Of a stretch of 5,635 nt of DNA, positions 1 to 5,189 are shown piece after piece. The stretch comes from Bacillota bacterium (GTDB lineage Bacteria > Bacillota > UBA4882 > UBA10575). The notes under the pieces are model-generated. The model had not been told where the DNA came from, searched no databases, and was given only the letters and a program-made list of their open reading frames with translations. How positions within the stretch are numbered: position 1 is the stretch's first letter; every line of letters starts with the position of its first letter. The translations under genes and the position numbers were made by a program. Location: the NCBI GenBank assembly GCA_012512605.1, contig JAAZDX010000175.1, positions 1 to 5,635 of the forward strand. The letters are read 5' to 3'.

Positions 1-41
1 CGTCCCTCCCGCCGCCATACTGCTACCTTGCGTTTCGGCAT
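1..41 (-). CDS. Start of an unidentified gene, cut by the window edge
   Basis: Only the first 13 codons are visible, beginning with ATG at 41-39 and reading MPKRKVAVWRREG. The start is supported by a near-perfect ribosome site, AAGGAGGT at 54-47, five bases before the ATG. That site overlaps the TAA stop of the preceding frame (55-53), so the two genes are tightly packed and probably translationally coupled. The visible residues are very basic, which would suit a nucleic-acid-binding protein, but 13 residues cannot identify a family. The context suggests that it belongs with the phage-like segment to its right rather than with the sugar transporter operon. The start call is good and the function is unknown. 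Confidence 0.6.
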   Translation of the reverse strand, partial: MPKRKVAVWRREG

Positions 42-46
42 GGTGT

Positions 47-54
47 ACCTCCTT
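47..54 (-). promoter_or_regulatory. Ribosome binding site overlapping the upstream stop codon
   Basis: AAGGAGGT on the minus strand is nearly a full complement to the 16S rRNA 3' end and sits five bases before the ATG at 41. Its first two bases are also the last two bases of the TAA stop of the upstream frame. This is the arrangement of tightly packed, coupled genes. Confidence 0.75.
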
Positions 55-463
55 ACTTAAAGTCAACCACTTCGTACCGTCCGTACCCGCTGGAACGTCC
101 GCTACCAATTCCAAGACCAAACCCGGCAAGGTTGATGATGTTCACGATCTGCTCGATGCTGTAAACGTGGTCTGTATATGCAATCGTGAAGTTGGATTTC
201 CACCCGATGAAGTGGGACAGCGACACATTGATGGGCGCACCGCGCTTCGGGGACATCAGCCTGTCATCAATGGCATACTCTGTGAAGGTGATCGGGATAA
301 GCCCCTTGTTGCCAAGCACGTTCACGGCGTTATCGAACTTCGTGGCGTACTTGTCGATCTCGTTGCGGACAACGGCCTGTCCGAAAGACTTTTTCAAACC
401 GAACGCGCTGATGCACGGCGCATTGTTCTTGAGAAGGTCGAATAGCATTACCTCGTCGCACTC
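53..463 (-). other. Phage-like C-terminal segment of the chimeric ORF
   Basis: This part encodes residues 131-266. It starts ECDEVMLFDLLKNNAPCISA, contains LMSPKRGAPINV, and ends INLAGFGLGIGSGRSSGYGRYEV plus four residues. It has no membrane segment and no solute-binding motif. The ending recalls small Bacillota phage or prophage proteins whose tails read roughly GIGxxRxxGYGRFEV; this is recognition from memory and not a search result. The tight coupling to the next gene (stop overlapping its ribosome site) also fits phage gene packing. No separate start codon with a ribosome site is visible at the junction, so the native N-terminus of this protein appears to be missing. The exact junction cannot be set to the base. 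It is placed near 464 because the binding-protein similarity stops at STTYK. Confidence 0.45.
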
Positions 464-853
464 TTTGTAGGTGGTCGATTCATAGTTGGCTTTCATGAAG
501 GCATCTTTACCGCCAAAGTTGCGGATGTTGATCTCCTCAAGTCCGCCGGTCGCAGCTAACTGCGGGTTCCAGGTTGTACCGACTTGGAATACGTCTACGC
601 CTTCACCGGTCACGATCGCGGTGGAGATCCGCTGCCAAGACACATCCCAACCGACGATTTCCAGGTTGACTTTCACACCGGTTTTGGCCTGGAATTCTTT
701 GGCCTTCTCCTCGATCCAGGGGATGTGTGTCTCGTCCGGAGCGTTCGGCATCGCCCAGAAAGTGATCGATTTGGATTGACCACTAGTCACGATCGAGGTC
801 ACCAGGACTAAGCAAAGGACTAATCCCAAAAGAATGCTTACCTTTTTTCTCAT
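53..853 (-). CDS. Chimeric ORF: truncated sugar ABC substrate-binding protein joined to a phage-like C-terminus
   Basis: The first part, about residues 1-130, is the start of a family 1 (MalE/UgpB-like) extracellular solute-binding protein, which would capture a sugar outside the membrane for the two adjacent permeases. It has a signal peptide (MRKK, then a hydrophobic stretch to about residue 22), the strand ITFWAMPNAPDE, the helix WIEEKAKEFQAKTGVKVN and the segment DVFQVGTTWNPQLAATGGLEE. These proteins usually have about 400-430 residues and continue past STTYK with a YGVPWF-like segment. Here residue 131 onward is unlike a binding protein and ends in a Gly/Arg-rich tail reminiscent of phage proteins. 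The start is ATG at 853, with GAGGAGGG at 870-863 and a nine-base spacer. No lipobox cysteine follows the signal region. The product probably cannot bind sugar, because most of both lobes is missing. It is either a real fusion after recombination or an assembly chimera. Confidence 0.75.
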   Translation of the reverse strand: MRKKVSILLGLVLCLVLVTSIVTSGQSKSITFWAMPNAPDETHIPWIEEKAKEFQAKTGVKVNLEIVGWDVSWQRISTAIVTGEGVDVFQVGTTWNPQLAATGGLEEINIRNFGGKDAFMKANYESTTYKECDEVMLFDLLKNNAPCISAFGLKKSFGQAVVRNEIDKYATKFDNAVNVLGNKGLIPITFTEYAIDDRLMSPKRGAPINVSLSHFIGWKSNFTIAYTDHVYSIEQIVNIINLAGFGLGIGSGRSSGYGRYEVVDFK

Positions 854-862
854 TAAGAAATA

Positions 863-870
863 CCCTCCTC
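863..870 (-). promoter_or_regulatory. Ribosome binding site of the solute-binding protein gene
   Basis: GAGGAGGG lies nine bases upstream of the ATG at 853 and fixes that start. It shows that this end of the binding-protein gene is intact, so the damage is confined to its 3' part. Confidence 0.7.
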
Positions 871-900
871 ATTTTTTGATCGTTATCTTTTTGCGTTGGT

Positions 901-947
901 GGTTAACCAGGCAAAACCTGAACCCCCTCCTTTTACCGGTGAACCGG
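901..947 (-). other. Small inverted repeats in the permease/binding-protein gap
   Basis: The 108-base gap between the second permease and the binding protein holds two short inverted repeats: CAGG(908-911)/CCTG(917-920) and CCGGT(936-940)/ACCGG(943-947). On the minus strand neither is followed by a T-run, so they are not good terminators. In binding-protein operons, hairpins in such gaps can stabilise one part of the mRNA; applying that here is inference. No -10/-35 pair stands out in the gap. Confidence 0.3.
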
Positions 948-961
948 CCTTGCTTTGCTTA

Positions 962-1891
962 TTAACCCTTAGTAGCTCCACTAACGAGCCCCTCCACAAT
1001 TTGACGTTGCATGAAAGTAAAAAGTATTAATACAGGTATCGATACTATAATACAGGCGGCCATCATTCCGGACCACCGGGCTTGCTGTTGGGTAATATAC
1101 TCTAAAATTCCCACGGCTACCGTTTTCGTTTCCCGTCCTGTTAAGACCGAGGCAAAAAGAACTTCATTCCAAGCCATGATAAAGGAATAGATTCCAACGG
1201 CGACAATTCCTGGCGTCGACAGGGGAATGATTACCCGAAAGAGGGCACCCGTCTTCGAACATCCATCGATCTGTGCCTGTTCATCAATCTCTCGGGGGAC
1301 CGTGTCTAAAAAATTCCGTAACATTAATATACAGAAGGGAATCGCAAACGTGGTATAGGTTAAGATCATCCCCGGGTAGGTGTTGCGCAACTGCACCCCT
1401 AAATGCCGGTTAACCAGGGTGAACAGGATGAAATAAGGAATAAGGAATGAGATCCCCGGAAACATCTGGGTAGCAGCGACGCCTAATGTAAAAGCGTTTT
1501 TCCCCCGAAAGTTGAAACGGGACAAAGCGTAAGCCGCACTAATACTAAGTAATATCGACAAGAACATGGTTCCGACACTAATAATTATACTGTTACGGAA
1601 ATAATCAAGCATGCGTACAGTTTTGTTCACGTTAGCGTAGTTTTCCAAGGTAAATGTACGTGGAATCCACCGGGGCTCCAAACCCGGCCGCAACACATCA
1701 GATGCCTGAATCTCTAATGAGGTTTTGAACGAACCCGAAATCATCCAGAAATAAGGAATTAACACAAACATCAACACAAGAACGATGCCAGCGTACAAGA
1801 GAATCCGTAATGCAACTTTCTTCGTAAGCAGTGGTTTTCTTGAAGGTTCTTGCAATGTCAATTGTGCTCTTTTCTGCGCATTAGATTTCAT
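962..1891 (-). CDS. Carbohydrate ABC transporter permease 2 (MalG/UgpE-like, CUT1)
   Basis: This is an inner-membrane subunit that forms half of the transport channel of a carbohydrate importer. The 309-residue length is slightly above the usual 270-300 because of a basic N-terminal extension of about 25 residues. A first membrane helix lies at about 29-53, followed by a MalG-type periplasmic loop (LEPRWIPRTFTLENYANV). The family core then starts at YFRNSIIISVGTMFLSILLS (97-116). The EAA loop that contacts the ATPase is at about 201-223 (EIDEQAQIDGCSKTGALFRV), with Cys in place of the usual Ala, which is common in MalG-type proteins. The C-terminal GLVSGATKG is typical. Its ATG (1891-1889) overlaps the end of permease 1 by 11 bases, and the ribosome site is a weak G-run (about 1898-1903), so translational coupling is likely. 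The family assignment is firm, but the sugar cannot be told. Confidence 0.95.
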   Translation of the reverse strand: MKSNAQKRAQLTLQEPSRKPLLTKKVALRILLYAGIVLVLMFVLIPYFWMISGSFKTSLEIQASDVLRPGLEPRWIPRTFTLENYANVNKTVRMLDYFRNSIIISVGTMFLSILLSISAAYALSRFNFRGKNAFTLGVAATQMFPGISFLIPYFILFTLVNRHLGVQLRNTYPGMILTYTTFAIPFCILMLRNFLDTVPREIDEQAQIDGCSKTGALFRVIIPLSTPGIVAVGIYSFIMAWNEVLFASVLTGRETKTVAVGILEYITQQQARWSGMMAACIIVSIPVLILFTFMQRQIVEGLVSGATKG

Positions 1892-2792
1892 GGCTAGCCC
1901 CCCTTTTGATCCGTAGAGAAAATGCCGTTAGAATCAGAACAATCACCATTAAGACAACGGACATCGCCGACCCTAAGCCGTAATTCAAGTTACTAAAGGC
2001 TTCCTGAAGAATAAACGTGGAGGGAACATGGGCTTTCCCCGGGTCACCGCCCAGCAAAATATAGAATTGGTTAAAAGCGTGGAAATTCCAGATCACATTC
2101 AAGATCAGCAAGGTTTTAGACACCGGAATTAACAACGGGAATGTAACGTGCCTAAACTGTTGCCAAGATGAAGCCCCATCAATTTTGGCGACTTCGTAAA
2201 GTTCCGGCGGAATTCCTTGCAAAGCAGCAAGCAGGATAAGGCAACCAAAAGGCCAGCCTTTCCAGATACTAGCGATAATCACCGCAAACAACGAACGGTT
2301 ACCGACCAACCAAATTAAAGGCTCTTCAACCAAGCCGAATTTTAGAAGGTACTTATTAACCAAGCCAATCCGGGCTTGGAAGATAAAGCGCCAAACGTTG
2401 TAAGCCACCGAATCCGGAGTGATATAGGGGAGGAGGATTAGACCACGGACTAACGTCCGCCCGACAAATTTTCGGTTTAACAGTAACGCGACCAATAAGC
2501 CAATCACATATCCGACCGGAATCGTAACCAAACCATAGATGATTACCGTATAAATCGACCGCATATATCTCGCACCCACGGCAAACTGACCACTGAAAAT
2601 TCTAATGAAATTGCCGAATCCAACAAAAGGTGCCTTCGTCCATTGGGCCAAAGTATAAACATCAAGGTCCAATAAACTAATGTAGGCCCCCCAGATAATT
2701 GGAATGAAGTGAACAAACAACATACATAAAGCGGCCGGTAGAATAAACCAATAGGCTCTTCTCGTCCCCTTGGCCTTGCTTAACATGCCCAC
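1881..2792 (-). CDS. Carbohydrate ABC transporter permease 1 (MalF/UgpA-like, CUT1)
   Basis: This is the partner inner-membrane subunit of the importer, with 303 residues as usual for UgpA/LacF-type permeases. The first helix is at about 13-38 (YWFILPAALCMLFVHFIPII), followed by the loop with FVGFGNFIRIF typical of the family. Further membrane helices lie at about 78-105, 115-135, 167-190, 223-245 and 273-292. The EAA motif is at about 199-219 (YEVAKIDGASSWQQFRHVTF), the coupling helix for the ATPase. It is the first gene of the operon. The start is GTG at 2792, about ten bases after AAGGAGG (2809-2803). An ATG two codons downstream at 2786 is also possible but has a longer, poorer spacer. 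No ATPase gene is adjacent, so a shared MsmX/UgpC-type ATPase encoded elsewhere is inferred. The substrate is unknown. Confidence 0.95.
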   Translation of the reverse strand: MGMLSKAKGTRRAYWFILPAALCMLFVHFIPIIWGAYISLLDLDVYTLAQWTKAPFVGFGNFIRIFSGQFAVGARYMRSIYTVIIYGLVTIPVGYVIGLLVALLLNRKFVGRTLVRGLILLPYITPDSVAYNVWRFIFQARIGLVNKYLLKFGLVEEPLIWLVGNRSLFAVIIASIWKGWPFGCLILLAALQGIPPELYEVAKIDGASSWQQFRHVTFPLLIPVSKTLLILNVIWNFHAFNQFYILLGGDPGKAHVPSTFILQEAFSNLNYGLGSAMSVVLMVIVLILTAFSLRIKRGASHEI

Positions 2793-2802
2793 GTTTCTTC
2801 CT

Positions 2803-2809
2803 CCTCCTT
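2803..2809 (-). promoter_or_regulatory. Ribosome binding site of permease 1
   Basis: AAGGAGG lies ten bases before the GTG at 2792, and a second GGAGG (2804-2800) overlaps it. The spacing favours the GTG start over the ATG at 2786. Confidence 0.7.
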
Positions 2810-2825
2810 AAAGCTATAACTCGTG

Positions 2826-2839
2826 TGTCATCGATGTCA
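2826..2839. promoter_or_regulatory. Candidate LacI-like operator over the transcription start
   Basis: TGTCATCGATGTCA is a 14-base palindrome with one mismatched pair: the core CATCGATG and the outer TG/CA are symmetric, and only the third pair fails. It directly follows the -10 box and covers the predicted transcription start. Carbohydrate ABC operons are often controlled by LacI-family repressors at short palindromes with a central CG, so a local repressor site is a reasonable inference. No regulator gene is present in the window to support the pairing. Confidence 0.4.
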
Positions 2840-2847
2840 TTATAGCA
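2839..2847 (-). promoter_or_regulatory. Promoter of the ABC transporter operon (extended -10)
   Basis: TGCTATAAT on the minus strand is a perfect extended -10 box (TGnTATAAT). The best -35 candidate is a weak TTAGTA 18 bases upstream, so the promoter probably depends on the extended -10 or on an activator. The predicted start at about 2831 leaves a leader of about 40 bases before the permease 1 GTG. It lies just after the terminator of the upstream gene, so the operon has its own transcription start. Confidence 0.7.
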
Positions 2848-2972
2848 CGGTTTGTTCCAATTTACTAAATCCCTAGTAGAGCAATACGGCATATTTAGGC
2901 CTTTTTTCCTCAATATTCCGCTTTTTTACAAGGAATTTCTAACAAATTTACTTTTTTGTAATCATTCTATAT

Positions 2973-3003
2973 AAAAAGAGCCGCCCGCGCCAAGGGTCGA
3001 CTC
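2973..3003 (-). terminator. Intrinsic terminator after the DRE-TIM acyltransferase gene
   Basis: On the minus strand the arm GAGTCG-A-CCC (3003-2994) pairs with GGG-CGGCTC (2986-2978). There is one G-T pair, one bulged A and a seven-base loop, and the stem is followed directly by TTTTT (2977-2973). It lies about 35 bases after the TAA of the acyltransferase gene and separates it from the transporter promoter. Confidence 0.8.
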
Positions 3004-3037
3004 CCAACTAAGCTTTTCCCTTGAATCCTTCTGCGCC

Positions 3038-4435
3038 TTAGATGGTGGGAGCAGCTGCCGATAGCTCCTGCCACAGATCGGGGGTCTCGGTTTTGAGCAC
3101 TTCCTCCATTTCCTCATCACCAATCACCGTGTTCCGTCCTTCCGCGTATTCCCGGTCAATCCACTCTTTGATCTTTTGGATACGAGGGTCCCTTTTATCC
3201 AGACGTTGCTCCCCTTTCAGGTTGAAACGCTGATTGATCCAGAAGACAATCCCCGCCGCGCCCGAAGACTGGTTGATCGCCACCACAACAGGGCGGTTCA
3301 AAAGTTTTTCCGTATTAAAGATGTTATAGATCTCTTCATCTTTCATAAGTCCGTCGGCGTGGATCCCAGCCCGGGTAAAATTGAAATAGCGCCCGACGAA
3401 CGGCGTCATCGGTGGAATCCTATAATTTAATTCCTTGACATAATACTCGGCAATCTCGGTGATCACCGTTGGATCCATCCCGTCCAAGGTCCCGCGGAGC
3501 GCCGCATACTCAAAAACCATCGCCTCCAACGGGCAATTCCCGGTTCTTTCGCCAATTCCCAAAAGGGTACAGTTCACCCCGGACCAGCCGTAAAGCCATG
3601 CCGTTCCGGCGTTGGCCACCGCCCGGTAGAAATCGTTATGGCCATGCCACTCCAACTGTTCGCTGGGGAAACCCGCATGGTGCCATAAACCGTAAATGAT
3701 CCCCGGTACACTTCGGGGTAAGGCGACCCCCGGATAACTAATCCCAAAGCCCATTGTATCGCAAGCCCGGATCTTAATGGGAATACCGCTTTCTTCGGAT
3801 AGTTTATTAAGCTCAATCGCAAAGGGGACAACAAAACCGTAAAAATCAGCCCGTGTAATGTCTTCCAAGTGCACCCGGGGGATGATCCCAATCTCCAACG
3901 CGGCTTTGACAATGGAGAGATACTGTTCCAGGGCTTGTTTCCGGGTCATCTTCAGTTTGTTGAAGATGTGATAGTCGGAAGCACTGGCCAGGATTCCCGT
4001 CTCTTTGATCCCCATCTGTTTAACAAGCTGGAAATCCTCCTTTACGGCCCGGATCCAACTGGTGATCTCGGGATACGCGTAGCCCAGGTCCATACAACGC
4101 TCCACTGCTTCTTGGTCTTTCTTGCTGTAAAGGAAGAATTCAGACTGGCGGATCAGTCCCTTCGGACCGCCTAATTTGTGTAACAACTTATACAGGTGCA
4201 CGATCTGCTCCACCGTATAGGGTTCTCGGGCCTGCTGCCCATCGCGAAAGGTCGTATCCGTAATCCAGATCTGCTTGGGCGGGCGCATCGGTACATGCCG
4301 GTGGTTAAAAGGGATCTTCGGCACGTCTTCATAATTGTATAAATGCCGGTAAAGATTGGGCTTTTTAACGTCCTGCAACGTATATTTATAAGCTGATTGT
4401 TCCAACGTATTGCTTCTTTCATTAAATTCCAGCAT
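3038..4435 (-). CDS. DRE-TIM acyltransferase (isopropylmalate/homocitrate/Re-citrate synthase family)
   Basis: This is a cytosolic, metal-dependent condensing enzyme that joins an acyl-CoA, usually acetyl-CoA, to a 2-oxo acid. Numbered from the ATG (465 residues), it has the N-terminal metal and catalytic motif DTTFRDGQQ (60-68), the catalytic Glu in HLEDITRAD (189-197), the metal-binding HGH (264-266), GERTGN (295-300) and the AGIH segment (356-359) of the LeuA-like linker. The rest of the C-terminus is short and lacks the roughly 120-residue LeuA leucine-sensing domain. The form starting NLYRHLYNYEDVPKIPFNHR is often annotated as 2-isopropylmalate synthase in anaerobes, and relatives include Re-citrate synthase, so citrate formation from oxaloacetate is possible. 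A GTG at 4444-4442 is in frame but overlaps the GGAGG, so ATG at 4435 is preferred. The gene stands alone, with no leuBCD or lysine genes beside it. The family is firm and the exact substrate is open. Confidence 0.93.
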   Translation of the reverse strand: MLEFNERSNTLEQSAYKYTLQDVKKPNLYRHLYNYEDVPKIPFNHRHVPMRPPKQIWITDTTFRDGQQAREPYTVEQIVHLYKLLHKLGGPKGLIRQSEFFLYSKKDQEAVERCMDLGYAYPEITSWIRAVKEDFQLVKQMGIKETGILASASDYHIFNKLKMTRKQALEQYLSIVKAALEIGIIPRVHLEDITRADFYGFVVPFAIELNKLSEESGIPIKIRACDTMGFGISYPGVALPRSVPGIIYGLWHHAGFPSEQLEWHGHNDFYRAVANAGTAWLYGWSGVNCTLLGIGERTGNCPLEAMVFEYAALRGTLDGMDPTVITEIAEYYVKELNYRIPPMTPFVGRYFNFTRAGIHADGLMKDEEIYNIFNTEKLLNRPVVVAINQSSGAAGIVFWINQRFNLKGEQRLDKRDPRIQKIKEWIDREYAEGRNTVIGDEEMEEVLKTETPDLWQELSAAAPTI

Positions 4436-4443
4436 ATTGTTCA

Positions 4444-4448
4444 CCTCC
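4444..4448 (-). promoter_or_regulatory. Ribosome binding site that decides the acyltransferase start
   Basis: GGAGG lies eight bases before the ATG at 4435. The upstream in-frame GTG (4444-4442) shares a base with this site and so cannot be the start served by it. No other ribosome site with suitable spacing precedes that GTG. Confidence 0.75.
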
Positions 4449-4475
4449 GAGGTTGGTTAGAAAAACTTTCTATCG

Positions 4476-4506
4476 ATTATACCATCTTTTTTACCATAAA
4501 TCCCAA
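4476..4506 (-). promoter_or_regulatory. Promoter of the DRE-TIM acyltransferase gene
   Basis: TGGTATAAT (4484-4476) on the minus strand is a perfect extended -10. A partial -35, TTGGGA (4506-4501), lies upstream with a 19-base spacer that contains an A-run. Transcription would start near 4469, giving a leader of about 34 bases, too short for a riboswitch or T-box. It follows the terminator of the preceding unit, so the gene has its own promoter. Confidence 0.7.
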
Positions 4507-4514
4507 AGCCAAGC

Positions 4515-4528
4515 TAAGTATTAAGTAT
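4515..4528. repeat. Tandem 7-base direct repeat upstream of the promoter
   Basis: TAAGTAT occurs twice back to back, just upstream of the -35 of the acyltransferase promoter and flanked by AAGCC (4506-4510) and GGCTT (4534-4538). Its position, about 45-60 bases before the predicted transcription start, would suit an activator site. A 14-base AT-rich repeat can also arise by chance. Confidence 0.4.
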
Positions 4529-4564
4529 ACATCGGCTTAAATCACATTCTCCCCTTATTATTAC

Positions 4565-4599
4565 AAAAAAGTTGGTTGCTTTTTCGCTACCAACTTTTT
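4565..4599 (-). terminator. Near-symmetric intrinsic terminator closing the floA unit
   Basis: On the minus strand AAAAAGTTGGT (4599-4589) pairs with ACCAAC plus a T-run (4576-4565). The loop is about 12 bases and may have two further GC pairs inside it. The run of six T follows the stem directly. The arms are flanked by A on one side and T on the other, so it could also stop transcription on the plus strand. It lies about 50 bases past the stop of the 176-residue gene. Confidence 0.8.
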
Positions 4600-4647
4600 G
4601 TTTTCCGCAGTTCATACCGCAAGCCAATGAAACCCTTTTTAATCTCC

Positions 4648-5178
4648 TCACGGACGACGGCGCCAAGGAACGGTTCGAAAATCCGGCCGGGGCAAGACAT
4701 GCGCCAAGACAAGGGCATCATAAAGTAAGGGGGCACCAATCTCCCACCCGTCGGGGTCTTCCAAGTCCTCCACTTCATCGCCATCTGTAAAAGAGGAAAC
4801 CCTAATATCTTCCCCATCAAACCCATCCAGCTGGCCGAAAAGCCGGTCCCACTCTTCTTCCGTCATCAAGCTCTTCTGTTCCTGCAAATGGCGCGGTCGG
4901 TCAGTGGGCGCCGTCTTTTCTTTAGAAGGCGGCGTCGACGGCGTCAAATCTGGCTTCACTTTGGGTAAGGTTTCCGTCGACCTCCTTTCCCCTTCCAACT
5001 CATCCATCACGAAAGGAGGAAAGGGAAAGGGAGAGGAAAAGGGTTTATCTGGCGGAAGCGGTTGGTCCCCATCTTTGTCGGGCTTAACCGGTCCGGAAGA
5101 TTTTTGTTCCTTCGCCAACTTATCCAGAATATTGCCCAAAACGGAAAAGACCAAAAAAAGAACCCAAATCCACCCCAT
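4648..5178 (-). CDS. Unrecognised single-pass membrane protein, proline-rich, after floA
   Basis: I do not recognise a named family. The 176-residue protein starts with a hydrophobic segment (WIWVLFLVFSVLGNIL, about 3-18) without a clear cleavage site, so it is probably a membrane anchor. A charged and proline-rich, probably disordered stretch follows at about 25-98 (PPDKPFSSPFPFPPF). Then comes an acidic segment (TEEEWDRLFGQLDGFDGEDI, about 106-125) and a basic C-terminus (ALVLAHVLPRPDFRTVPWRRRP). The strongly acidic middle against the Arg-rich end suggests a protein-interaction role, which is inference only. The start is ATG at 5178, with AGGAG about eight bases upstream. That site overlaps the TAG stop of floA, and the genes are 11 bases apart, so they are very probably one operon. 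A role linked to FloA membrane domains is plausible but unproven. Confidence 0.8.
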   Translation of the reverse strand: MGWIWVLFLVFSVLGNILDKLAKEQKSSGPVKPDKDGDQPLPPDKPFSSPFPFPPFVMDELEGERRSTETLPKVKPDLTPSTPPSKEKTAPTDRPRHLQEQKSLMTEEEWDRLFGQLDGFDGEDIRVSSFTDGDEVEDLEDPDGWEIGAPLLYDALVLAHVLPRPDFRTVPWRRRP

Positions 5179-5189
5179 TTAATCCACTC

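Noticed and set aside
167..811. Several plus-strand frames opposite the chimeric gene
   Set aside because: They are antisense shadows of the minus-strand frame, without ribosome sites or recognisable domains.
901..947. Terminator between permease 2 and the binding protein
   Set aside because: The inverted repeats are short and no T-run follows on the minus strand.
2677..2913. 78-residue minus-strand frame across the transporter promoter
   Set aside because: It crosses the -10 box, operator candidate and ribosome site and overlaps permease 1 in another frame. It has no family features.
2848..2972. Small RNA or second promoter in the AT-rich region between the terminator and the transporter promoter
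   Set aside because: It contains A/T runs and a weak TTAC/GTAA hairpin, but no convincing -35/-10 pair or terminator; nothing can be supported.
3042..4422. Plus- and minus-strand frames inside the acyltransferase gene
   Set aside because: All overlap a well-conserved enzyme gene in other frames, and their composition is that of shadows.
4445..4475. Riboswitch or T-box leader for the acyltransferase
   Set aside because: The predicted leader is only about 34 bases, too short for such elements, and no T-box or leader peptide is visible.
4587..4826. Alternative minus-strand frame ending REEIKKGFIGLRYELRKTK, suggesting a frameshift in the 176-residue gene
   Set aside because: The main frame keeps a sensible C-terminus (ALVLAHVLPRPDFRTVPWRRRP), and the alternative frame has no ribosome site of its own and runs into the terminator stem. 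It is most likely a shadow.
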